From positions 1-21,855 of the forward strand of contig JAAZMK010000027.1 of assembly GCA_012798865.1 (NCBI GenBank): a stretch of 21,855 bases of DNA, given 5' to 3'. Below, piece after piece: positions 13,568 through 20,505 of the stretch (positions within the stretch are counted from its first letter, which is position 1; every line of letters begins with the position of its first letter). The notes under the pieces are model-generated. The model made no database searches and was not told the DNA's origin. It saw only the letters and a list, made by a program, of their open reading frames with translations. Origin of the DNA: Clostridiaceae bacterium. Lineage in GTDB: Bacteria > Bacillota > Clostridia > Saccharofermentanales > DTU023. A program made the translations under genes and the position numbers.

Positions 13568-16195
13568 ATGACGAAATACGTCTATATGTTTTCTGAAGGA
13601 AACGCGTCGATGCGTAACTTGTTGGGCGGCAAAGGCGCAAATCTCGCCGAGATGGTGGGGATGGGATTGCCGGTTCCCAACGGTTTTACGGTCACGACTG
13701 AAGCTTGTAATCGCTACTACGGCGACGAGCAGATGATTGCGCCTGAAATCGAAGCGGAGATTTTTGAATCGCTCGTAAAGCTTGAAAATGCGACGGGAAA
13801 AGAATTCGGAAATCCCGATAAACCGTTGCTTCTGTCCGTCCGTTCAGGTGCTCGCGCCTCAATGCCCGGCATGATGGACACTGTTCTCAACTTGGGTCTA
13901 AACGACGTTGTGGCGGACGGATTGACGAAGTTGACCGACAATCGCCGTTTCGTTCTCGACAGCTATCGTCGTTTTATCATGATGTTCGCTGATGTCGTGC
14001 TTGGTATTTCACGTTCGCACTTTGAAGATGCGTTCGATCGTATCAAAGCCGAGGCGGGCGTGACACAGGATCTCGACTTGTCCGTCGCCGACTTGGAGAA
14101 GGTTTTAGTAGAGTTTAAAGCGATTTTTGAACGTGAGCAGGGCGAGCCGTTTCCGCAAGATGTGAAAAAGCAGCTCATTCTTGCTGTTGAGGCCGTGTTC
14201 CGTTCATGGAACACGGAGCGCGCCGTCTACTATCGCCAGATGCACAATATCCCCTCACACTGGGGAACGGCCGTTAACGTCCAAGAGATGGTCTACGGCA
14301 ACATGGGCGAGACATCGGGTACGGGTGTCGCCTTTACGCGAAACCCCTCTACAGGTGAGAATGAGCTCTATGGCGAATACCTCATGAACGCACAGGGGGA
14401 AGACGTTGTGGCAGGCGTCCGCACGCCGCTGACGATCGATCACCTGGAAGAGCAGATGCCGGAGGTCTTTAAGCAATTTGTCGACATCGCAGAGCAACTT
14501 GAAAAGCACTACGGCGACATGCAAGATCTCGAATTTACGATCGAGAATGGCAAGCTCTTCATTCTCCAGACGAGGAGCGGTAAGCGCACGGCGACAGCCG
14601 CGCTTCAAATAGCTGTTGACATGGTGACCGAGGGAATGATCTCGCGCGAAGAAGCATTGCTCAGCATCGATCCGAAGCAACTCGACGCTCTCTTGCATCC
14701 CGCATTCGATCCCGATGCGCTCGCCAAAGGCAAGCGCATCGCGAAGGGTTTGCCGGCTTCTCCCGGAGCCGCTTACGGGCAGCTCGCTTTTACTGCGGAG
14801 CAGGCTGCCAAGGCGAAAGAAGAGAAACGCCGTGTGATTCTCGTCCGTGAGGAGACGTCTCCGGAGGACATTCAGGGCATGAACGCCGCTGAGGGTATCT
14901 TGACTTCGAGAGGCGGCATGACGTCTCACGCGGCTGTTGTGGCGCGCGGCATGGGTAAGTGTTGCGTTGCCGGATGTTCCGAGGCCATCATCAACGAGAG
15001 ACTGCAGACACTGACGATCGGCGATACGGTCTATGGTCCTGAGTCATTTATCTCACTCGATGGCTCGACGGGTATCGTTTACGAGGGGCAGATTGAGACG
15101 CGCGATGCTGAAGTATCGGGCAACTTCCAAGTGATTATGGAGTGGGCGGACGAAATCAGCGACATGAAAGTTCGCACAAACGCCGACACGCCGCACGACG
15201 CGCAAGTCGCTCGTGACCTAGGCGCCGTGGGTATCGGGCTGACGAGAACGGAGCACATGTTCTTCGAAGCCGACCGCGTTTTCTTGTTCCGTCAAATGAT
15301 CGTCGCTCGAAACGAAGAAGCGAGAAGAGAAGCATTGGCGAAAATTCTTCCGATGCAACAGAACGATTTCTACGGTCTGTTCCGCGTGATGGACGGCTTG
15401 CCGGTCATCATCCGCCTGCTTGACCCGCCGCTGCATGAGTTCTTGCCGACGACAGAAAAGGAGATCAAGGAGCTCGCCGAGGAGCTCGGCATTACATACG
15501 AGCGTCTCAACGACATCGTGACGGAGTTGAGCGAGATCAATCCGATGCTCGGTCATCGCGGATGTCGACTCGCTGTCAGCTATCCCGAAATTGCCGAGAT
15601 GCAGACAGAAGCGATTATCAAAGCCGCCTTGCAGGCCACGGCAGATGGGTATGTCGTGATACCGGAGATCATGGTGCCGTTGATCAGCGAAGTCAAGGAG
15701 CTTGAGTTCCTGAATCGCGTGATCAGGGATACGGCAGACCGTCTCATCGCCGAGTCGGGACAGTCACTCAAGTATTTGGTCGGAACGATGATCGAGATCC
15801 CGCGTGCGTGTCTCTTGGCGGACGATGTCGCCATGGAAGCTGATTTCTTCAGTTTCGGTACGAACGACTTGACACAGATGACGTATGGATTGTCACGCGA
15901 TGACGCCGGCAAGATCCTTGAGGCGTACTATCAGAAAGGCATCTTTGATGCCGATCCGACTGCACACCTCGACCGTCTCGGAGTCGGTAAGCTGATGAGA
16001 ATCGCTGTCGATCTCGGTCGCAAGGCGAAACCCGAGCTCGAACTCGGTATCTGCGGAGAACACGGAGGCGATCCGTATTCCGTTGAATTCTGTCAGATCC
16101 TCGGGCTGGATTACGTCTCTTGTTCGCCATTCCGTGTTCCGATCGCGCGTCTCTCCGCCGCTCAGTCAGCGCTTCGCTACCCGCGCGAAAGCTAA
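13568..16195 (+). CDS. ppdK: Pyruvate, phosphate dikinase
   Basis: Interconverts pyruvate, ATP and phosphate with PEP, AMP and pyrophosphate; in anaerobic Firmicutes it often works glycolytically or supplies PEP. It has 875 residues, almost the length of the Clostridium symbiosum enzyme. The N-terminal ATP-grasp domain begins GGKGANLAEM and contains LSVRSGARASMPGMMDT. The phosphohistidine domain has GGMTSHAAVVARGMGKCC with the catalytic His at 454. The C-terminal PEP/pyruvate barrel has GLTRTEHMF, FSFGTNDLTQMTYGLSRDD and GICGEHGGDP with the catalytic Cys at 829. ATG 13568 is fixed by GGAGG at 13556-13560 and the family N-terminus MTKYVYMF; a start at 13502 would add 22 unsupported residues. 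A strong terminator follows. Confidence 0.98.
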   Translation: MTKYVYMFSEGNASMRNLLGGKGANLAEMVGMGLPVPNGFTVTTEACNRYYGDEQMIAPEIEAEIFESLVKLENATGKEFGNPDKPLLLSVRSGARASMPGMMDTVLNLGLNDVVADGLTKLTDNRRFVLDSYRRFIMMFADVVLGISRSHFEDAFDRIKAEAGVTQDLDLSVADLEKVLVEFKAIFEREQGEPFPQDVKKQLILAVEAVFRSWNTERAVYYRQMHNIPSHWGTAVNVQEMVYGNMGETSGTGVAFTRNPSTGENELYGEYLMNAQGEDVVAGVRTPLTIDHLEEQMPEVFKQFVDIAEQLEKHYGDMQDLEFTIENGKLFILQTRSGKRTATAALQIAVDMVTEGMISREEALLSIDPKQLDALLHPAFDPDALAKGKRIAKGLPASPGAAYGQLAFTAEQAAKAKEEKRRVILVREETSPEDIQGMNAAEGILTSRGGMTSHAAVVARGMGKCCVAGCSEAIINERLQTLTIGDTVYGPESFISLDGSTGIVYEGQIETRDAEVSGNFQVIMEWADEISDMKVRTNADTPHDAQVARDLGAVGIGLTRTEHMFFEADRVFLFRQMIVARNEEARREALAKILPMQQNDFYGLFRVMDGLPVIIRLLDPPLHEFLPTTEKEIKELAEELGITYERLNDIVTELSEINPMLGHRGCRLAVSYPEIAEMQTEAIIKAALQATADGYVVIPEIMVPLISEVKELEFLNRVIRDTADRLIAESGQSLKYLVGTMIEIPRACLLADDVAMEADFFSFGTNDLTQMTYGLSRDDAGKILEAYYQKGIFDADPTAHLDRLGVGKLMRIAVDLGRKAKPELELGICGEHGGDPYSVEFCQILGLDYVSCSPFRVPIARLSAAQSALRYPRES

Positions 16196-16213
16196 TCGAC
16201 ATTCGTTTATCGT

Positions 16214-16262
16214 GGTGGTCGTGAGAAGTCGCAAATGCTGACTTCTCACGACCGCCTTTTTT
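16214..16262 (+). terminator. Strong intrinsic terminator of ppdK
   Basis: A 14-bp perfect stem (16217-16230 with 16240-16253) is extended by three further pairs, one of them G-U. The loop has nine bases, and TTTTTT (16257-16262) follows. It closes the yicC-to-ppdK block. Confidence 0.92.
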
Positions 16263-16302
16263 ATTCACACCAGCATAAACTCTTGATCGAGTGGAGGACA
16301 GG

Positions 16303-17373
16303 ATGGAGAAAGAACATGCAAAGGAAAAGAGAGGGCGTATTCCGGAGATTGATTTTCTTCGCGGCTTCGCTTTGCTTTTGATGATTTGGCACCATACCAT
16401 GTACGACATCCGCTATATCTTCCATATCGATGCCTTTGCGTTTCAGGACTCCTATTGGTTTTATCGGATTGGTCGCCCTATCGTTCTCGCGCTGTTTCTT
16501 CTCGTTTCCGGGATCAGTACGAGATTTTCAGGGAATAATTTGAAACGCGGTCTCAGGATGTTTCTCTTCGCAGTGATTGCGACAGTTCTGACTGCTATTG
16601 TCGAAGTGATCACCGGTTGGTTGGGCGTAATTTTCTTCAATGTGTTCCATGTCATCGCTCTTTCGACACTTTGTTACGTTCTCATCGAGCACCTTTTTAT
16701 CGGTAGGCATCGCGCATCACCTGACAATACCCCGGATGTAGAGTTGAGCGAACGACTGGAGCGCAAACCGGATCGCTCAGTTATGAACGGTATCTTGGAT
16801 GTAGAGTTGAGCGAACGACTGGAGCACAAACCGGGTCGCCCAGTTATGAACGGTATCTTGGATGTGGAGTTGAGCGAACGACTGGAGCGCAAACCGGGTC
16901 GCCCAGTTATGAATGGTATCTTGGATGTGGAGTTGAGCGAACGACTGGAGCGCAAACCGGGTCGCCCAGTTATGAATGGTATCTTGGATGTGGAGAGACA
17001 AAAGGCGAAAATGATCGGTTTTTTGATTGGATTCGGCGCATTTGCTGTCGCCATCGGCTATGTCATCGCTCCGATTCTGCCAAATGTGACGCGAAACCCT
17101 TTATTCGTCATCCTCGGTTCGCCGGTCGCGGGTGTTCAGACGCTCGACCAGTTGCCGCTCTTCCCGTATCTCGGTTATTACCTCCTCGGCTGCGCCATCG
17201 GTCAAACGCTCTATGCATCGGGCGAACCGTTTTGGAAGGGCGAGAGAGGGTTGCTCCATACCTTTGGTCGTCCCATCCGTTTTATGGGTAGACATGCTTT
17301 ATTCGTCTATCTGTTTCACCAACCGGTTTTGCTCTCGTTCCTGTGGCTTCTGTCACAGATCGGATTGTTTTAG
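16303..17373 (+). CDS. Membrane acyltransferase-like protein (DUF1624 type) with tandem-repeat insert
   Basis: Multi-span membrane protein of 356 residues. The opening EIDFLRGFALLLMIWHHTMYD is the signature of the DUF1624/heparan-alpha-glucosaminide acetyltransferase-like family, shown here as FLRGFALLLMIWHH; members are thought to transfer acyl groups across the membrane to cell-surface sugars. Hydrophobic helices occur before residue 140 and again after about 236, ending with FMGRHALFVYLFHQPVLL. Between them residues 145-228 are four tandem copies of a 21-residue hydrophilic unit (DVELSERLER..., then PVMNGIL), plus a DVE stub, which are not part of the family fold. GGAGG at 16293-16297, five bases before ATG 16303, decides the start over GTG 16291. 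The last codons are duplicated downstream in another repeat array. The acyl substrate is unknown. Confidence 0.82.
   Translation: MEKEHAKEKRGRIPEIDFLRGFALLLMIWHHTMYDIRYIFHIDAFAFQDSYWFYRIGRPIVLALFLLVSGISTRFSGNNLKRGLRMFLFAVIATVLTAIVEVITGWLGVIFFNVFHVIALSTLCYVLIEHLFIGRHRASPDNTPDVELSERLERKPDRSVMNGILDVELSERLEHKPGRPVMNGILDVELSERLERKPGRPVMNGILDVELSERLERKPGRPVMNGILDVERQKAKMIGFLIGFGAFAVAIGYVIAPILPNVTRNPLFVILGSPVAGVQTLDQLPLFPYLGYYLLGCAIGQTLYASGEPFWKGERGLLHTFGRPIRFMGRHALFVYLFHQPVLLSFLWLLSQIGLF
16735..16995 (+). repeat. In-frame 63-bp tandem repeat (4.1 copies) inside the acyltransferase gene
   Basis: Copies begin at 16735, 16798, 16861 and 16924, and a nine-base partial fifth copy is at 16987-16995. Copies 3 and 4 are identical. 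Copies 1 and 2 differ from them at a few bases, for example GTA instead of GTG for the Val codon and AAC instead of AAT for Asn; copy 1 also has GAT..TCA where the others have GGT..CCA. The unit length is a multiple of three, so copy number can change without breaking the gene. Confidence 0.97.
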
Positions 17374-17572
17374 ATAAATGTGGACGATAGGACCAGTGCA
17401 GCCCGCCTGAAGCTCCTGTCACAGATTGGATTGTTTAGATAAATGTGGACGATAGGATTGGTGCAGTCCACCTGAAGCTCCTGTTACAGATTGGATTGTT
17501 TAGATAAATGTGGACGATAGGATCGGTGCAGCTCGCCTGAAGCTCCTGTCAAAGATTGGATTGTGTTTTAGA
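17347..17572 (+). repeat. 65-bp tandem repeat (about 3.4 copies) between the acyltransferase and hemZ
   Basis: Copies begin at 17347 (CTTCTGTCAC...), 17413, 17478 and 17543, giving periods of 66, 65 and 65. Copy 1 contains the last codons and the TAG stop of the acyltransferase gene. Copies 2 and 3 have lost one T in the TTTT run. Copy 4 is partial and runs into the sequence just before the hemZ start, with an extra GT and CAA in place of CAC. The unit is not a multiple of three and lies outside coding sequence. It explains the whole 17374-17572 gap; I see no separate gene in it. Confidence 0.95.
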
Positions 17573-17606
17573 TGGAACGTTTTCGCTTTCTTTTGGAGAT
17601 GATCCT

Positions 17607-19178
17607 GTGACGCTCACGATTGAAGCGATCGGCTACGACGGGGCGACTGCGCTCGCCGAGATGGCGAGTCTCTTTTTCGATCGCCCGCGGCAAAGAACTG
17701 ACGGTCGCATACAAATCCCTTATGGAGAGAATGTCAGAATCGAATCACTCATAAGCGATGGAGCGTCCACAGACCTCGTTGTCGCCACGACGAAATTCAT
17801 GGAAGACGCACACGACAAAACGCGATGGGTCGCGCGTGATTCGATTGCTCTAGACATTCCGGGAGACGAATGGAGACGGGAGGCAAAACGTCAGCTCTAC
17901 GTCATTTTATCGCGTGAGACGGGGATATGGTTTCCGTGGGGAGCGCTTATGGGCGTTCGTCCGACACAGATCGCTTGTCAGGAAATTGAGCGAGCGACTC
18001 GGAGTGAGCAAGGTCTTCGAAGTGAATGGTACGGGAAAGTGTTCGACCGTATGACTCACTACTGGAAACTATCCGAACAAAAAACGAAGCTCGTGATCGA
18101 AACTGCGCTCGCTGAACAGCGAATCTTGACGTCGTTGGCGTACCCGAAAATAAACGGCGCAGTAGCGAACAGATGTGACAATCTTCTCTTTCATGAGACG
18201 GACGCCGTCTATCCTTATGTCGTCTATGTCGGTTTGCCGTTCTGCCCGAGCCGCTGTGCATACTGCAGTTTTATTGCCCGCGATGCCGGACGGCATATTG
18301 AGCTGTTGGAGCCTTATGTGAATGCCGTCATTAAAGAAGCAAAGATGACATTTTCTCGAGGATTCAAGGGTGAAGTCGCGGCTGTATACTTTGGCGGAGG
18401 TACACCTACAAGTTTGCCGGCTCCATTATTCGAGCGCTATCTCGACAGCGTTTTAAAGTTAATCCCGTTGATGCCCGGTGCAGAACTGACGATGGAGGCG
18501 GGGAGACCCGACACAATTGACGAAGAAAAGCTTGCGATTATACGCGACAAGAAGTTCGATCGTCTCTGCATCAATCCGCAGACGATGCGTGACGAGACGC
18601 TCCGCGTGATCGGTCGCGACCATACGGTTGAAGAGACGCTTAGAGCATATGAGTTGGCGCGTAACATGGGGTTTCGTGATATCAACATGGACATTATTGC
18701 CGGTTTGCCTGGAGAGGGCGCATCGGAATTGCTTGAGTCGATCATTCAGATCGCAGAGCTTGCCCCCGAGAGCATAACGCTCCACACGCTGGCGGTGAAA
18801 CGCGGTTCTGCCTTAATTGAGGATGAAGTGCCGCACGTTCTTTTTCATCCCGACGAGGTGTTGATCGACGCAGTCGAGCAATCACACGATTGTCTGCGTA
18901 CGCACGGCTATGCACCCTATTATCTCTATCGACAGCGTAACTGCCGGTCGGGCTTGGAGAATACGGGGTTTGCGAAAATAGGTCATGCCTCTATTTATAA
19001 TGTCGCCATGATGAGCGATGCCGTCCCCGTGCTCGGATTCGGCAGCGGCTCGACGTCGAAGGCGATACGAGATCGTCAGGCGTCGCGGGTGCACAATCCC
19101 AAAGATATATCGGTTTATATCAGTCGCGTTGAAGAACAGGTTGAAAAGAAACGGGCACTTTTTAGTATTGTCAAATAA
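17607..19178 (+). CDS. hemZ: Radical SAM coproporphyrinogen dehydrogenase-like protein HemZ
   Basis: Radical SAM protein of the HemN/HemZ group; HemZ is annotated as an oxygen-independent coproporphyrinogen III oxidase, although the true reaction in many Firmicutes is uncertain. It has 523 residues. The N-terminal ~200 residues include MGVRPTQIACQ, typical of HemZ and absent from HemN. The radical SAM cluster is C213-P-S-R-C217-A-Y-C220, followed by YFGGGTPTSLPAP and the family segments INMDIIAGLPGE and RQRNCRSGLENTG. GTG 17607 is preferred: GGAG at 17595-17598 is well spaced and TLTIEAIGYD matches the usual N-terminus. A TTG at 17556 would put repeat-derived sequence into the protein. No other haem genes are nearby. 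Confidence 0.88.
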   Translation: MTLTIEAIGYDGATALAEMASLFFDRPRQRTDGRIQIPYGENVRIESLISDGASTDLVVATTKFMEDAHDKTRWVARDSIALDIPGDEWRREAKRQLYVILSRETGIWFPWGALMGVRPTQIACQEIERATRSEQGLRSEWYGKVFDRMTHYWKLSEQKTKLVIETALAEQRILTSLAYPKINGAVANRCDNLLFHETDAVYPYVVYVGLPFCPSRCAYCSFIARDAGRHIELLEPYVNAVIKEAKMTFSRGFKGEVAAVYFGGGTPTSLPAPLFERYLDSVLKLIPLMPGAELTMEAGRPDTIDEEKLAIIRDKKFDRLCINPQTMRDETLRVIGRDHTVEETLRAYELARNMGFRDINMDIIAGLPGEGASELLESIIQIAELAPESITLHTLAVKRGSALIEDEVPHVLFHPDEVLIDAVEQSHDCLRTHGYAPYYLYRQRNCRSGLENTGFAKIGHASIYNVAMMSDAVPVLGFGSGSTSKAIRDRQASRVHNPKDISVYISRVEEQVEKKRALFSIVK

Positions 19179-19220
19179 TGTTCGAACTTTGGACTCCTGT
19201 AGGTAAGTCGTAGTTGTTAT

Positions 19221-19250
19221 TTCAGTAAAGGGGGTACCCCCTTCACTGAA
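19221..19250. terminator. Near-perfect 30-bp palindrome between convergent genes
   Basis: TTCAGT/ACTGAA outer arms and AAGGGGG/CCCCCTT inner arms are separated by a single A-C mismatch and are centred on GGTACC. It lies between hemZ (plus) and the metallophosphoesterase (minus), where a bidirectional terminator would be expected, but neither side has a T-run. It could instead be a protein-binding site. The rest of 19179-19363 shows no gene. Confidence 0.45.
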
Positions 19251-19363
19251 GAGTCGGTTTATTCCATGCTGCTGTGCAGCGAGTTGCGAACATCAGTCTA
19301 CGTGGTCCACTTTTTAGTCTTTAATCTTTTGCAGTTAGCGTTGGGTGACCATAAAAAGATCTT

Positions 19364-20275
19364 TTACAATTCAACGATCTCGATCTCTTTTGCGTCGTGG
19401 TTATTATTCTCTACGAATGTTAACGTCACGATATCGGGTCGCGCGAAAAAACGTGCGTGAATATGAACCGTCCCGAGCCCAGCACTTACGATCAACGTGA
19501 ACCGGTCGCCGATCCTATAAAACCCTTTCCAGTGTTTTTTTCCCATGGGCGGGCGAATGAGCGGAATGCCGAAAAAGGTTACCTGTCCGTGGTGTGAGTG
19601 TCCCGAAAGAATCAGACCGGGAGTCGGTGCTGAGATTCTCTCCGTAAACCAGTCAGATTCATGCACGAGATAGAGCGAAAAGCGCAAAGGATCGGTGAGT
19701 CCGAGAGCTTTGGAAGCTTTTCTCCGCACACTCGAGAATGCTTCACTGTCAATCATTGGGTCACAGTGCAACGCATTAGCGAACCCCCAGACAGGGAGAC
19801 CGCAGAGTTCAATGCCCTCGTTCTCCAGTACGGTAAAGCCCGTTTCGCGCAATAGCGGAACACTCCATGCGCGGTTACGCGGCGCTTCGACATCATGATT
19901 CCCGAGAATGGCCCATTTCCCCAAGGGAGCGTCAAGTGAAGCGAGCGCGCGGAGAACCATCTCTCGAAAATCCGGATCGCTGAGCGGCGTTCTCTCTTCC
20001 ACTAAATCGCCTCCAAAGATGATGGCGTCCGGTTTCTCTCGCATCACGGCGCGCATTCTTTGTAAAAGCATTTTTTCTGTAGTAGAGGCGCAGGTGTGTA
20101 AATCGGAGAAAAAGACGATCCTTTTGCCTTCACAGGGGATACGTGACCAGGACGACGGGAAGCGCACTTCAACCTTGCGCCGCTTAACCCAAAATGGCTC
20201 CACGAAAAACCCATAAAGGAGACAAAGCGTTCCGCCCGCAAGAACAGCAAAGAGAATGATCAGCGCGATATCCAT
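19364..20275 (-). CDS. Membrane-anchored metallophosphoesterase (YkuE/YaeI-like)
   Basis: Predicted metal-dependent phosphoesterase, 303 residues, of the group that includes YkuE and the UDP-diacylglucosamine hydrolase-like YaeI; the substrate is not known. One N-terminal membrane helix (about 3-24) with basic residues after it (KRRK, 31-34) suggests a membrane anchor. The metal motifs are complete: SDLHT (D58, H60), GGDLVEE (D90), GNHDVE (N127, H128), VHESD near 204 and SGHSHHGQ near 225. After these the GLGTVHIHARFFARPDI ending is typical of the family. ATG 20275 is kept because it begins the membrane helix, but it has no clear ribosome binding site and no promoter that I can support. It is downstream of the purine permease on the same strand, separated by a terminator. 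Confidence 0.88.
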   Translation of the reverse strand: MDIALIILFAVLAGGTLCLLYGFFVEPFWVKRRKVEVRFPSSWSRIPCEGKRIVFFSDLHTCASTTEKMLLQRMRAVMREKPDAIIFGGDLVEERTPLSDPDFREMVLRALASLDAPLGKWAILGNHDVEAPRNRAWSVPLLRETGFTVLENEGIELCGLPVWGFANALHCDPMIDSEAFSSVRRKASKALGLTDPLRFSLYLVHESDWFTERISAPTPGLILSGHSHHGQVTFFGIPLIRPPMGKKHWKGFYRIGDRFTLIVSAGLGTVHIHARFFARPDIVTLTFVENNNHDAKEIEIVEL

Positions 20276-20376
20276 GGATAAAGATTAACACAGGTGATTC
20301 GATACCGTCCGGAATCTGAGGTTGAAAGAATGGCACTGACGCCCGTTTGTAACAACAACTCCTGCACTGTTCGTAA

Positions 20377-20415
20377 AGAGAAAAGGTCGCCACACAACAT
20401 TGCGTGAGGCGACCT
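20377..20415 (-). terminator. Intrinsic terminator of the purine permease gene
   Basis: Read on the minus strand, AGGTCGCC (20415-20408) pairs perfectly with GGCGACCT (20391-20384) around a 16-base loop, and TTTTCTC follows. A second, weaker stem, CATCGG/CCGATG at 20428-20433 and 20448-20453, lies between it and the stop codon. Confidence 0.75.
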
Positions 20416-20505
20416 CCTCTCAAGATTCATCGGCATTGTGTAAGCGACCGATGGAGTTTGATTAAGTTACTTGCTCTTAACCAAGTTCCCGATATCCGAA
20501 GACTA

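Noticed and set aside
14255..14929. A 224-codon open frame on the minus strand
   Set aside because: It lies entirely opposite conserved ppdK sequence, including the region up to the catalytic-His domain, and shows no protein family.
16674..17054. A 126-codon open frame on the minus strand with repeated residues, opposite the acyltransferase repeats
   Set aside because: Its repetition only mirrors the 63-bp DNA repeat; it has no ribosome binding site or family match, and the plus strand encodes a recognisable protein.
17347..17572. Possible CRISPR array
   Set aside because: The copies are contiguous 65-bp tandem repeats without unique spacers, and no cas genes are near.
19266..19460. A 64-codon plus-strand frame after hemZ
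   Set aside because: It runs into the antisense of the metallophosphoesterase gene, has no ribosome binding site and no recognisable product.
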